The notes under the pieces were generated by a model, which was not told where the DNA came from, ran no database searches, and saw only the letters and a program-made list of their open reading frames with translations. Of a stretch of 64,000 bases of DNA, positions 34,153 through 42,613 are shown piece after piece. Source of the DNA: Bacteroides sp. GTDB lineage: Bacteria > Bacteroidota > Bacteroidia > Bacteroidales > Bacteroidaceae. Position 1 is the stretch's first letter, and the number at the start of each line of letters is the position of its first letter. Both the position numbers and the translations under genes were made by a program. The stretch covers positions 41,949-105,948 of the forward strand of contig DXWV01000024.1 in the NCBI GenBank assembly GCA_019416685.1. Reading direction: 5' to 3'.

Positions 34153-35247
34153 TTATTTTATGGCAATACCTTCAATTTCAATTAGCAATTCATCTCTGCA
34201 TACATCTGCACACATATAAGAAATAGGTATGTTCAGTTGATAGTCATTCAGTAGCTTATATGCTTCCTGGTAATGCGACTTGTTTTTCAGGTACACCCGC
34301 AATAATTTTAAATGAGCCTCTCCTGTTAGTTGGGCTATGTTTTCCATAGTGATGTGGAGTTGCCTTTCGAGACCTACTCCGGTCAGGCTTTCTTCTCCCC
34401 GAATTGCGGCTGTGCCCGATATATAAATGAGCTGTCTGTCATCAAACGTCATACTTTTGGCCCGTTCAAACTTAGGTGTTGATTTTTGCTGATAGGCAGT
34501 TTCCAGTACTTGTGGTGAATAAGCATGAGCTGCTACCTGTAATTTATTATCAATAGGAGTGGCGAAACATTCCGGACGGGTAAATACAGCAGCATCAATA
34601 TCTACCAGAACGCCTCCCAGATTACTACCGATACCTGTAGCAGCCGGATAACCCATACTCCAGGTAGCCTGGTTGTAGAAATTACTACGCACATTATTGA
34701 ACATCTGGTAGTGTTGATCGGCGCCATCAAATCCTGTAATTTGTTCAATATAGTTCCATTGGCGGATGATATTTTCAATGGGAAAATTTTCCTTATGCAA
34801 AACTTCACTTGCTAACCGGAAAACTTCAACGGATTGTTGTTGGGTATTGAAATTCAATACATCACTGTGAAAGCCCCCTGCAAAGAGAAAACGTCCATCA
34901 GCATTCTCCAATGTGATATAAGGGAAACCTTTATTGGGATGGTACGTAATATGATCATTCTCATCTGCCTGATAGCTATGTACTTCCATTGTAAGTCCGC
35001 CATCCAAAGCTGGTTGGGATACATAACTTAACACAGGTAACTTTTGGGGATAACGTTGTTGTATCTTGTCACCTAAAATGTTACGACGAGTTACATATTC
35101 GTTGTTATTTGCCGGTGTACCGAAAAATATTAGTCTGAATATGTGTTCGTTTTGAGGCAACTGTGCCAATAAGGTATCCGTCATTGTTCCGAAATCTGAG
35201 ATTTCGGCGGTATATATGCTATATTTTATTTTTTCACAATAATTCAT
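34153..35247 (-). CDS. Chorismatase/RidA-like protein
   Basis: The 364-residue product without signal peptide has an overall layout like FkbO/Hyg5 chorismatases: an N-terminal domain (1-170) and a C-terminal YjgF/RidA-like domain (about 190-360). The segments MGYPAATGIG, FTRPECFATPIDN, QVAAHAYSPQVLE and FERAKSMTF...YISGTAAIRGEES resemble that group. Chorismatase activity is not proven: the same fold covers several hydrolases and deaminases. Placed between the propeller/peroxidase-like gene and the cupin gene, with no chorismate pathway genes nearby, so another small cyclic or imine substrate is equally likely. Confidence 0.65.
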   Translation of the reverse strand: MNYCEKIKYSIYTAEISDFGTMTDTLLAQLPQNEHIFRLIFFGTPANNNEYVTRRNILGDKIQQRYPQKLPVLSYVSQPALDGGLTMEVHSYQADENDHITYHPNKGFPYITLENADGRFLFAGGFHSDVLNFNTQQQSVEVFRLASEVLHKENFPIENIIRQWNYIEQITGFDGADQHYQMFNNVRSNFYNQATWSMGYPAATGIGSNLGGVLVDIDAAVFTRPECFATPIDNKLQVAAHAYSPQVLETAYQQKSTPKFERAKSMTFDDRQLIYISGTAAIRGEESLTGVGLERQLHITMENIAQLTGEAHLKLLRVYLKNKSHYQEAYKLLNDYQLNIPISYMCADVCRDELLIEIEGIAIK

Positions 35248-35271
35248 ATTTCCCAGTGGTGTCTTATTTTA

Positions 35272-37047
35272 TTATAAGGAGTTTACGTATTCTGTTAGCG
35301 CTTTAATCTCTTTTTGAGAAATCTTTTTTTCGATTCCGTGTTTGTATACCTTAAATACATCTTCCATCGTGGCGGCACGTCCGTCAAACAGATAGGGAGC
35401 TGTGCGCCAGACTTCACGCAGTGTAGGGGTATCCCAACCTTTCTCGAACTCAATATCCTCACCGATACGGTGCATTTTCAGGTCTGTATAATACGGACCA
35501 CTGTGGCACTCTGTGCATTTTAGTTTTTCAAACACCTTTCTTCCTTCTTTGGCCAGGTCGGATAGCTCGCCATTTACCAGATAGGGGCTTGGTACGGGTT
35601 GGAGAGATTTCAGATAAGCATCTACACATACGGCATCTTCTTCGGTAATATCAAAGAACTGTATGAATTTAAAACCGGCACGTACCGCCCATTCCGCTGT
35701 TTCGCGGATACCTGATATCATACTTGGAGGAGTGGGATGACTAAATAAAAGACTTTTGCAATTTTTAGAGTTACCTACTCCATCATTCATTAAATCCCAG
35801 TTCATTCCATCTGTACGGGCGTCTCCCGGATGGCAACCATTACAACTTTGCCAGTTTTGGAAACAATGAGAGGCATCATTGAAATAGCGTTCTCCTTTGT
35901 TTTCAGCACTTTCTTCCCGGTCCGGATTCAGATTGACCGAGGTTATCTCAATTGTTTGGGTATCTACAATGTTCAGGATGTCAGCGAAGTAAGTGGGGAT
36001 ATAGAGCTTTCCGTTTTCCAATATCATTTTGCGCGGTCCATTTCCTTCCAATGGGATACGTTTACGTAAGCCGTACAGAAATCTCAGGTCATAATCCAAC
36101 ATAGCTTTATCAGGATAACTTAGGAATTTCTTCAGCATGGCTTTATGGTCGATGACGCTGATTTCATGTGTTCCGGAGTGAGTGATGAAGAGTGACTCGT
36201 CATTGCAGGCAATGCTCCAGATACCTGCTGCTCCACGTTCTGGTTCGTCGACTACAATTGCGCCAAGGAATTCTTGTTTTTCCACATCTATAATACTGAA
36301 AGCACTGGTATTCATCCATCCTTGTTGCAATTGTGATGTGGGAACGGTAAAACGCCCTAAATTGTGGGATACATATATATATTTACCGTCCGGTGTGATG
36401 CAAATACCACGTAAAGCATTACTACCGTTTGCCAGTTTGATGTCTTTTACTTTGGTAAAATCATCCATTCTGATGACGGAAACACAAGCGGCTACATAGT
36501 CAAGGTCTGCCCGTTGAGATGGCAGATAATTGGTAACAAACAGATATTTGCCATCCTTACTGAACTGTGCTGATTTAGGCTCACGCAATACATCAACCGA
36601 ACGTACAACCGTATGACTTATCGGATCAATTTCTGAAACAGTGTTCTGGAATTGATTACATACATATATATATTTCTTATCTGGTCCGAAAATAGGAGAA
36701 CATGCACCGGAACCTGTTAGAATGGTGGCTTCTTTTTGTCCTGATTCCAATGATAAGATTTGCAAGTGCCCAGTGGCTGCACTGGTGGTGATATATGCTT
36801 TGTTGGTATCCAGAAGGATGCCGGTTGGTGTTTCTTCAACAGGAATGGTGCGAAGTAATGTTTTACCATCCGGCGAAAAGAAACTGATTCGATTTGTTCC
36901 CTTTTCTACAATAAGAATTTCACCTTTGGAATTCAAGGTAATGTCTGTAGGGAAAAATGGAGGAGTTCCTGCCAGAACGAAAGAGGTACAGCCACAAAAG
37001 AATATGACGGCTAATGTTTTTTTTAATATTTGTTTGGGGGTATTCAT
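35272..37047 (-). CDS. Exported beta-propeller plus di-haem peroxidase-like protein
   Basis: The 591-residue product has a signal peptide (1-26), a YncE-like seven-bladed propeller (about 28-370; repeats such as TPDGKYIYVSHN and SKDGKYLFVTNY) and a C-terminal di-haem cytochrome c peroxidase/MauG-like domain with CNGCH (402-406) and CTECH (511-515). In that domain, PPSMISGIRETAEWAVRAGF and TPTLREVWRTAPYLFDGRAATMED are conserved landmarks. It should be a periplasmic electron-transfer or oxidising enzyme. First enzyme gene after the IclR regulator, 21 bp apart. Confidence 0.85.
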   Translation of the reverse strand: MNTPKQILKKTLAVIFFCGCTSFVLAGTPPFFPTDITLNSKGEILIVEKGTNRISFFSPDGKTLLRTIPVEETPTGILLDTNKAYITTSAATGHLQILSLESGQKEATILTGSGACSPIFGPDKKYIYVCNQFQNTVSEIDPISHTVVRSVDVLREPKSAQFSKDGKYLFVTNYLPSQRADLDYVAACVSVIRMDDFTKVKDIKLANGSNALRGICITPDGKYIYVSHNLGRFTVPTSQLQQGWMNTSAFSIIDVEKQEFLGAIVVDEPERGAAGIWSIACNDESLFITHSGTHEISVIDHKAMLKKFLSYPDKAMLDYDLRFLYGLRKRIPLEGNGPRKMILENGKLYIPTYFADILNIVDTQTIEITSVNLNPDREESAENKGERYFNDASHCFQNWQSCNGCHPGDARTDGMNWDLMNDGVGNSKNCKSLLFSHPTPPSMISGIRETAEWAVRAGFKFIQFFDITEEDAVCVDAYLKSLQPVPSPYLVNGELSDLAKEGRKVFEKLKCTECHSGPYYTDLKMHRIGEDIEFEKGWDTPTLREVWRTAPYLFDGRAATMEDVFKVYKHGIEKKISQKEIKALTEYVNSL

Positions 37048-37068
37048 AGTATGTATATTTTATGTTTT

Positions 37069-37869
37069 TTAAGACTGATTGTATCCTAACTCTTTGGAGA
37101 TAGTTTGTGCAGTATCTTTTATGCACTCAACTGAATTGCGCACTACATCCTTAGATAAGCGGTCTTTAGGACCGGATATCCAAATGGCTCCGCATGGATA
37201 ACTTGTGTAATTAAAAATAGGGGCACCTATACAGAGTACTCCGCTTAATTCTTCTTCATTATCCATGGCATATCCTGACTTTCGCACTTTCTCCAACTCA
37301 TCCATATATGCCTCTGGAGTAGTAATAGTACGTGCATTGTAACGCGTAAACTCCATTTGCGATAAATAATAGTCACGGACATTACAGGGGAGATAAGCCA
37401 TGATGGCTTTTCCCGGTGCCGAACAATGTAACTCAAAAGGTTTGCCGGGTGATAGCACAAACCGGAAAGTGTGATGTCCTTGAGCTTGTTCTATGAAAAT
37501 GCCTTTCTGATCTCCTAACACTCCGAAACAAGCTGTCTCTTTTACCAGATCCCGCAAATTACGCAAATGTGGCAAGACTACCTCCAGCAGGTTGTGTTCA
37601 TTTAATGATTTGAATCCAAGCGATAATAATTTGCGGGATAATTTATAATGTTTTGTATCTTCATTATATATAAGGTATCCCAACCGGACTAAAGTATTTA
37701 AAATACGATAGGCAGTCGTTTGCGAAATATCAAGTTCTGATTTGATCGCTTGCAGTGTTCTTCCTAAGGAATAAAGCGATAGGTACTCAAGAATCGCAAT
37801 TCCCTTTTCAAGGTTTGGGACTTTGTAGTTTTCCTCGGTTTTTTCCATATATTCTTCTACTTTTTCCAT
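37069..37869 (-). CDS. IclR-family transcriptional regulator
   Basis: The 266-residue product has a winged-helix N-terminal domain (about 15-80, NLEKGIAILEYLSLYSLGRTLQAIKSELDISQTTAYRILNTL in pieces) and an IclR effector-binding domain (about 90-260, with GDQKGIFIEQAQG, HCSAPGKAIMAYLP, EELSGVLCIGAPIF). It heads the co-directional block and probably controls it in response to a small organic ligand. A second ATG lies seven codons in (37848). An inverted repeat 37879-37916 flanking a -7 box is a good candidate for its own operator. Confidence 0.93.
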   Translation of the reverse strand: MEKVEEYMEKTEENYKVPNLEKGIAILEYLSLYSLGRTLQAIKSELDISQTTAYRILNTLVRLGYLIYNEDTKHYKLSRKLLSLGFKSLNEHNLLEVVLPHLRNLRDLVKETACFGVLGDQKGIFIEQAQGHHTFRFVLSPGKPFELHCSAPGKAIMAYLPCNVRDYYLSQMEFTRYNARTITTPEAYMDELEKVRKSGYAMDNEEELSGVLCIGAPIFNYTSYPCGAIWISGPKDRLSKDVVRNSVECIKDTAQTISKELGYNQS

Positions 37870-37878
37870 ATTTGGAAC

Positions 37879-37916
37879 AATGTTTCAGATTTTCTGTTCA
37901 AATATAAGGAAACATT
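37879..37916 (-). promoter_or_regulatory. Promoter and candidate operator of the IclR block
   Basis: Minus-strand TATATTTG (37899-37906) matches the -7 consensus, about 30 nt before the IclR ATG. The inverted repeat AATGTTTC (37879-37886) and GAAACATT (37909-37916), perfect over eight bases, flanks it. This suits autoregulation by IclR, but no footprint evidence exists. Confidence 0.55.
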
Positions 37917-38123
37917 CGGATAAGCTTGGTAATAAGCGGCTGAAAAAAAGTTAAATATGTTATGGAGTATATTCTGTGGGATTTTATCAGAAGCTTTCTT
38001 TAGATTTAAGTATAAAAAAAAGAAGCAAGGAGGAATTGCTCCTGCTTGCTTCTACAATTTAACACAACTAAAAATCTGCACTAAATATTATATGGAAATC
38101 GACAATTATAGTGTCGGCTTAGG

Positions 38124-38627
38124 TTATCTGAAATCTTTCAATTCTTCCTGTAATTTCTGACGGGTAAAGAAGATACGACTCTTTACAGTACCGAGTGGGA
38201 GGTGTAATTTCTCTGCTATTTCACGATATTTGAAACCTGAAACATGCATAGAGAATGGAACCTTATATTCTTTAGGTAGTGAGTTGACAATGCGGTGCAT
38301 TTCTTTTAAGTCATAAGAGCTTTCTGTGCTCTCAAAACCTGATTCCTGCGGAAGACTTAAATGATAAAGGTTGTCTGTCTGATCTACAAATGTCTGGTCA
38401 CGAACTACTTTACGATAGTTGTTGATAAAGATATTGCGCATGATGGTATACATCCATCCTTTAAAATTGGTATCTGGCATATATTTGTCCTCATTGTCCA
38501 ATGCTTTTAATGAGGTTTCCTGCAACAAATCATTGGCTTCTTCGCGGTCGGTTGTTAATTTGTATGCGAAACGAAGTAGTTCATCCTGAACTCCTATCAA
38601 ATCTTTCTTGAAGCTTAAACTTTTCAT
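38124..38627 (-). CDS. ECF sigma factor without adjacent anti-sigma
   Basis: The 167-residue product has region 2 (ELLRFAYKLTTDREEANDLLQETSLKAL, ...FKGWMYTIMRNIFINNYRK) and region 4 (LPKEYKVPFSMHVSGFKYREIAEKLHLPLGTVKSRIFFTRQKL). It belongs to the short RpoE-like group found across Bacteroidales, such as EcfO-type factors. No anti-sigma gene follows; downstream is the IclR gene about 255 bp away. Divergent from glsA. A minus-strand TAAACTTG (38677-38684) is one mismatch from the -7 consensus. Confidence 0.9.
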   Translation of the reverse strand: MKSLSFKKDLIGVQDELLRFAYKLTTDREEANDLLQETSLKALDNEDKYMPDTNFKGWMYTIMRNIFINNYRKVVRDQTFVDQTDNLYHLSLPQESGFESTESSYDLKEMHRIVNSLPKEYKVPFSMHVSGFKYREIAEKLHLPLGTVKSRIFFTRQKLQEELKDFR

Positions 38628-38729
38628 AAACGTTGCTTTTTAAATTGTGAATATATCGTTGTTCTTTTCGATGTTGCAAGTTTACGGTGTTTTGATGACT
38701 AAGACAGGGGTGAATTCATCTTTCTTTAG

Positions 38730-38780
38730 CCTAAAAACTATCAAGTGATAGTTTTTAGGTGGTATATGATAGTTTTCAGG
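38730..38780. promoter_or_regulatory. Operator-like three half-site array
   Basis: CCTAAAAACTATCA-AG-TGATAGTTTTTAGG (38730-38759) is a perfect 14-bp inverted repeat with a 2-nt centre. A third half-site, TGATAGTTTTCAGG at 38767-38780, repeats the right arm with one mismatch, 21 bp further, that is two helical turns. It lies in the divergent spacer between the ECF sigma gene and glsA, so it could regulate either. A short hairpin terminator is unlikely in this position. Confidence 0.6.
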
Positions 38781-38854
38781 TGTTCTTTTTTCTCGTCAGA
38801 AACCTAAATCCTGCATTTTCTGCCAAATTATTGCAATTAATAGAAAAGAACAAT

Positions 38855-38862
38855 TAATTTTG
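38855..38862 (+). promoter_or_regulatory. Candidate -7 box for glsA
   Basis: TAATTTTG matches TAnnTTTG about 24 nt before the glsA ATG. A full -33 element at the expected spacing is not clear. Confidence 0.5.
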
Positions 38863-38885
38863 CACAATCATTTTATCTATAACGA

Positions 38886-39704
38886 ATGACTGACGACTCT
38901 TTGTTTTTAATAGATATCGATAAGATTCTTCGGACAAAAGCTCCGAAGCATTATAAGTATATCCCTAAATTTATAGTTTCTTATCTGAAAAAGATTGTTC
39001 ATCAGGAAGAAATTAATGTTTTTCTACGTGAGTCAAAGGATAAATTAGGAGTAGACTTTCTGGAAGCTTCCCTGGAATTTCTTGACGCTAAAGTGGAAGT
39101 GAGGGGAGAAGAAAATTTACCGAAAGATGGCTTATATACATTTGTGTCCAATCATCCGCTGGGTGGGCAGGATGGTGTAGCATTGGGTTATGTCCTTGGT
39201 AAACACTATAATGGAAAAGTGAAATATTTGGTAAATGATTTGCTGATGAACCTCCGTGGGCTGGCTCCTCTTTGTATTCCTATTAACAAGACAGGAAAAC
39301 AGGGCAAAGATTTTCCGAAAATGGTAGAGGCCGGATTTAAATCAGATGATCAGTTAATTATGTTTCCGGCAGGACTTTGCTCAAGACGCCGGAATGGCGT
39401 TATCCGGGATCTGGAGTGGAAGAAGACGTTTGTTGTTAAAAGTGTGCAGGCGCAAAGAGATGTAATACCTGTGCATTTTGGTGGACGCAACTCTGATTTC
39501 TTTTATAATCTGGCAAACATCTGTAAAACACTGGGAATAAAATTTAATATAGCTATGCTTTATCTGGCAGATGAAATGTTTAAAAACCGTCATAAGACAT
39601 TTACAGTCACATTCGGTAAACCAATTCCCTGGCAGACATTTGATAAATCTAAAACCCCAGCACAGTGGGCAGAGTATGTAAAGGATATCGTATATAAACT
39701 GTGA
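38886..39704 (+). CDS. glsA: GlsA-like O-acyltransferase for glycine lipids
   Basis: The 272-residue product has the PlsC-type acyltransferase pattern: VSNHPLGGQDG with His90 and Asp96 (spacing H-x5-D rather than the usual H-x4-D), and MFPAGLCSRR in place of the FPEGTRS motif. In Bacteroides thetaiotaomicron the equivalent enzyme O-acylates N-acyl-glycine to give glycine lipid. The following gene, which overlaps it in the GTGA arrangement, encodes the N-acyltransferase that makes the precursor, and the pair matches the published glsB/glsA system. The gene is monotopic-like, with no signal peptide. Confidence 0.85.
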   Translation: MTDDSLFLIDIDKILRTKAPKHYKYIPKFIVSYLKKIVHQEEINVFLRESKDKLGVDFLEASLEFLDAKVEVRGEENLPKDGLYTFVSNHPLGGQDGVALGYVLGKHYNGKVKYLVNDLLMNLRGLAPLCIPINKTGKQGKDFPKMVEAGFKSDDQLIMFPAGLCSRRRNGVIRDLEWKKTFVVKSVQAQRDVIPVHFGGRNSDFFYNLANICKTLGIKFNIAMLYLADEMFKNRHKTFTVTFGKPIPWQTFDKSKTPAQWAEYVKDIVYKL

Positions 39705-39739
39705 TAAAGAGAAAAAGAACAACTACACTAACGAGGAAT

Positions 39740-40738
39740 ATGGAAGAGATTATTGAACCGATAAGCAAAGAACTGCTAAAGGCGGAACTTACGGAGGATA
39801 AGCGGTTGCGCATGACGAATAAAAGTAATAATCATATTTATATTACTACTTCACAAGATTCTCCCAATGTAATGAAAGAGATTGGCCGTTTGCGTGAGAT
39901 TGCTTTTCGTGCAGCAGGAGGTGGTACCGGTTTGTCTATGGATATCGATGAATATGATACAATGGAGAATCCTTACAAACAACTGATTGTATGGAATCCG
40001 GAAGCAGAAGAAATTCTGGGTGGGTATCGTTATTTGCTGGGTACAGATGTACGTTTTGATGAGAAGGGTGCTCCGATACTGGCCACTTCTCATATGTTCA
40101 ACTTCTCAGAGCAGTTTGTTAAAGAGTATTTGCCTACTACAATTGAGTTGGGACGATCATTCGTAACGCTTGAATATCAGTCTACCCGTGCAGGAAGTAA
40201 AGGCTTATTTGCTTTGGATAATTTGTGGGACGGATTGGGAGCGTTGACTGTTGTGATGCCAAATGTGAAATACTTCTTTGGTAAAGTAACAATGTATCCC
40301 AGTTATCACCGTCAGGGTCGTGATATGATTCTTTACTTCCTGAAAAAGCATTTTGGAGATAAGGATAGGTTAATCACTCCGTTGAATCCGTTGAAAATGG
40401 AAACTGAGGAGAAAGATTTGGCTGCTATATTTTATGAAAAATCATTTAAAGATGATTACAAGATTCTGAATAGTGAGATTCGTAAGTTAGGCTATAATAT
40501 TCCTCCGTTGGTAAATGCCTATATGAGTTTGAGCCCTACAATGCGTATGTTTGGTACAGCTATTAATTATGAATTTGGAGATGTTGAAGAAACTGGTATT
40601 CTGATAGCTGTTGACGAAATTCTTGAAGATAAGCGTATGCGCCATATCCAAACATTTATCGAAAGTCACCCGGAAGATTGTAAGTTAACTTCGGGAGTCA
40701 ATAAAGTATTTACACCGCAGGAAGACTGTTGCCGTTGA
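39740..40738 (+). CDS. glsB: GlsB-like glycine N-acyltransferase
   Basis: The 332-residue product belongs to the GNAT-like OlsB/hemolysin group, with EIGRLREIAFRAAGGGTG, LGGYRYLLGTD and IELGRSFVTLEYQ visible. In Bacteroides the GlsB enzyme N-acylates glycine from an acyl-ACP, giving commendamide-type lipids. A GTG at 39701 overlaps the glsA stop and would add 13 residues; the ATG at 39740 is preferred because it matches the expected N-terminus (MEEIIEPISKELLK). The 3' end overlaps the convergent dgt gene by 29 bases (40710-40738), both in coding sequence. Confidence 0.85.
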   Translation: MEEIIEPISKELLKAELTEDKRLRMTNKSNNHIYITTSQDSPNVMKEIGRLREIAFRAAGGGTGLSMDIDEYDTMENPYKQLIVWNPEAEEILGGYRYLLGTDVRFDEKGAPILATSHMFNFSEQFVKEYLPTTIELGRSFVTLEYQSTRAGSKGLFALDNLWDGLGALTVVMPNVKYFFGKVTMYPSYHRQGRDMILYFLKKHFGDKDRLITPLNPLKMETEEKDLAAIFYEKSFKDDYKILNSEIRKLGYNIPPLVNAYMSLSPTMRMFGTAINYEFGDVEETGILIAVDEILEDKRMRHIQTFIESHPEDCKLTSGVNKVFTPQEDCCR

Positions 40739-42038
40739 TTTTACGATAGAGGTCCAGCGCAAAGACATCGGTCATTCCCGAAATATAATCAAGTACCGCC
40801 TGTATTCTTTCATAGAGTACAGGCGCTTTTATATTGTACTGACCCGATACACGATTGATCAGAAGCTGTGAGTAGGCTTTGTTGGGGGAGGTTACAGCAT
40901 CAATCATGAGTTCCAGCAGGGTACTGATAACCTGAAAACCTGCTAATTCAATGTCAAGTACATCCCGGGAGCGGTAGATTTTGCTAAAAGAGACCTCAGA
41001 ACAACGTTTGTAGGCCTGTGCAGGGCGTTCGGATACCTTTTTAATCAGAGGATCGGTGAAGTTACCGGCAAGAATATCAGCTTCGTGTTCCAAAAATATT
41101 CTTGTACATTCTTTTATCAGTAATCCTATAACCGAAGAGCGCAGATAGGCAATTTGTTCGTTCGTATCACTGACGATACTGAATGTTCTCCGGATATGTG
41201 CCTGTCGTTCTTCAGTGAAATAGGACAGGAGTAGCTCTTTCGTCTCCTCGGTTGTCAGAATTTTCAGTTTGTGGGCATCTTCAATGTCCATCATTTGATA
41301 GCATATGTCATCGGCAGCCTCAACAAGGTAGACTAACGGATGACGGGCATATTTCAGAGGTAGTTCACTAAGTTGAATTAATCCCAATTCGGTAGCAATA
41401 CGCTGAAATCCTTTTTCTTCACTGACAAAGAATCCGAATTTAGATTTTTTACCTGCCAGGCTTGATGAAAAGGGGTATTTTACGATGGAAGCAAGCGTAG
41501 AATAGGTCATGGCAAATCCACCTTTACGGCGTCCTTCAAACTGATGTGTAAGGAGTCGGAAAGCGTTTGCATTTCCTTCAAAATGTGTCAAATCATCCCA
41601 TTCCACCGGGAGGAGTTGCTCCTTTAGGAACTGTCCTTTACCTTCGGAAAAGAAAGTAGAGATAGCTTTTTCACCGGAATGACCGAACGGAGGATTTCCT
41701 AAATCGTGAGCGAGACAAGCAGCAGAAACAATGGAACCGATTTCTGGTAGGAAAGAGTCCTGTAATTCTGGTTGCCGGGAGAGTATTGCCTTTGAAACAT
41801 CGTTACCCAGTGACCGGCCAACGCACGAAACCTCCAAGCTGTGAGTGAGTCGGTTGTGCACAAAGATACTGCCTGGTAGTGGAAATACCTGTGTTTTATT
41901 TTGTAAACGCCGGAAGGGAGCTGAGAAAATGAGCCGGTCATAGTCTCTTTGAAATTCTGAACGGTTTTCTTGCCTTTCTTCATGAAACTCTTCCATCCCG
42001 AAGCGCTTTGCTGAGATTAATTTCCTCCAATCCATCAT
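40710..42038 (-). CDS. dgt: Deoxyguanosinetriphosphate triphosphohydrolase
   Basis: HD-domain dNTP triphosphohydrolase that hydrolyses dGTP to deoxyguanosine and triphosphate. The 442-residue product starts MMDWRKLISAKRFG and contains RDYDRLIFSAPFRRLQNKTQVFP, RLTHSLEVS, the metal-binding CLAHDLGNPPFGH (HD motif), and EAADDICYQMMDIED. Length fits the clade with the longer C-terminus. Its last 29 bases overlap the end of glsB on the other strand. The start is preceded by a heptad spacer at 42041-42075. Divergent to dut. Confidence 0.93.
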   Translation of the reverse strand: MMDWRKLISAKRFGMEEFHEERQENRSEFQRDYDRLIFSAPFRRLQNKTQVFPLPGSIFVHNRLTHSLEVSCVGRSLGNDVSKAILSRQPELQDSFLPEIGSIVSAACLAHDLGNPPFGHSGEKAISTFFSEGKGQFLKEQLLPVEWDDLTHFEGNANAFRLLTHQFEGRRKGGFAMTYSTLASIVKYPFSSSLAGKKSKFGFFVSEEKGFQRIATELGLIQLSELPLKYARHPLVYLVEAADDICYQMMDIEDAHKLKILTTEETKELLLSYFTEERQAHIRRTFSIVSDTNEQIAYLRSSVIGLLIKECTRIFLEHEADILAGNFTDPLIKKVSERPAQAYKRCSEVSFSKIYRSRDVLDIELAGFQVISTLLELMIDAVTSPNKAYSQLLINRVSGQYNIKAPVLYERIQAVLDYISGMTDVFALDLYRKINGNSLPAV

Positions 42039-42040
42039 GG

Positions 42041-42075
42041 GTATTTACGATTTAGCAATTTACAATTTACGATTT
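42041..42075 (-). repeat. Heptad repeat before dgt
   Basis: Plus-strand TTTACGA, TTTAGCAA, TTTACAA, TTTACGA units, read as TCGTAAA/TTGTAAA in the dgt direction, ending just before its ATG. It is like the spacers before ftsA and mraY. Confidence 0.7.
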
Positions 42076-42178
42076 TGGAATGCATAGTTCCCATATTCGC
42101 ACATTATTTAACTGCAAATGTACGGAAATTCGATACAATTTATGTATTTTCGCCCGTTAAATAGTAAACAGACTGAAT

Positions 42179-42613
42179 ATGAACGTACAAGTTATCAATA
42201 AATCAAAGCATCCGCTTCCGGCATATGCCACTGAACTCTCTGCCGGACTGGATATTCGTGCTAATCTTTCGGACTCAATGACTCTGGCACCTATGCAACG
42301 CTGTCTGGTGCCTACCGGATTATACATCGCACTCCCTCCGGGATTTGAGGCACAAGTTCGTCCGCGTAGCGGTCTGGCTTTGAAGAAAGGGATTACCGTT
42401 TTAAATTCTCCGGGAACGATTGATGCCGACTACCGGGGAGAGATCTGTGTTATTTTGATTAATCTTTCGACTGAACCATTTGTTATTGAAGATGGAGAAC
42501 GAATTGCACAGATGGTGATAGCCCGTCATGAACAAGCCACATGGCAAGAGGTGGAGATACTGAATGATACAGAGCGTGGTGCAGGTGGTTTCGGGCACAC
42601 GGGAAGGGGATAG
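42179..42613 (+). CDS. dut: dUTP diphosphatase
   Basis: Trimeric dUTPase that hydrolyses dUTP to dUMP and pyrophosphate, keeping uracil out of DNA. All five motifs are present in 144 residues: AGLDIRA (26-32), RPRSGLA, GTIDADYRGE, RIAQMVIA and the C-terminal RGAGGFGHTG. First gene of an apparent operon with the TPR lipoprotein, DUF4292 and EnvC-like genes, separated from the next by a 28-bp heptad spacer. Confidence 0.97.
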   Translation: MNVQVINKSKHPLPAYATELSAGLDIRANLSDSMTLAPMQRCLVPTGLYIALPPGFEAQVRPRSGLALKKGITVLNSPGTIDADYRGEICVILINLSTEPFVIEDGERIAQMVIARHEQATWQEVEILNDTERGAGGFGHTGRG

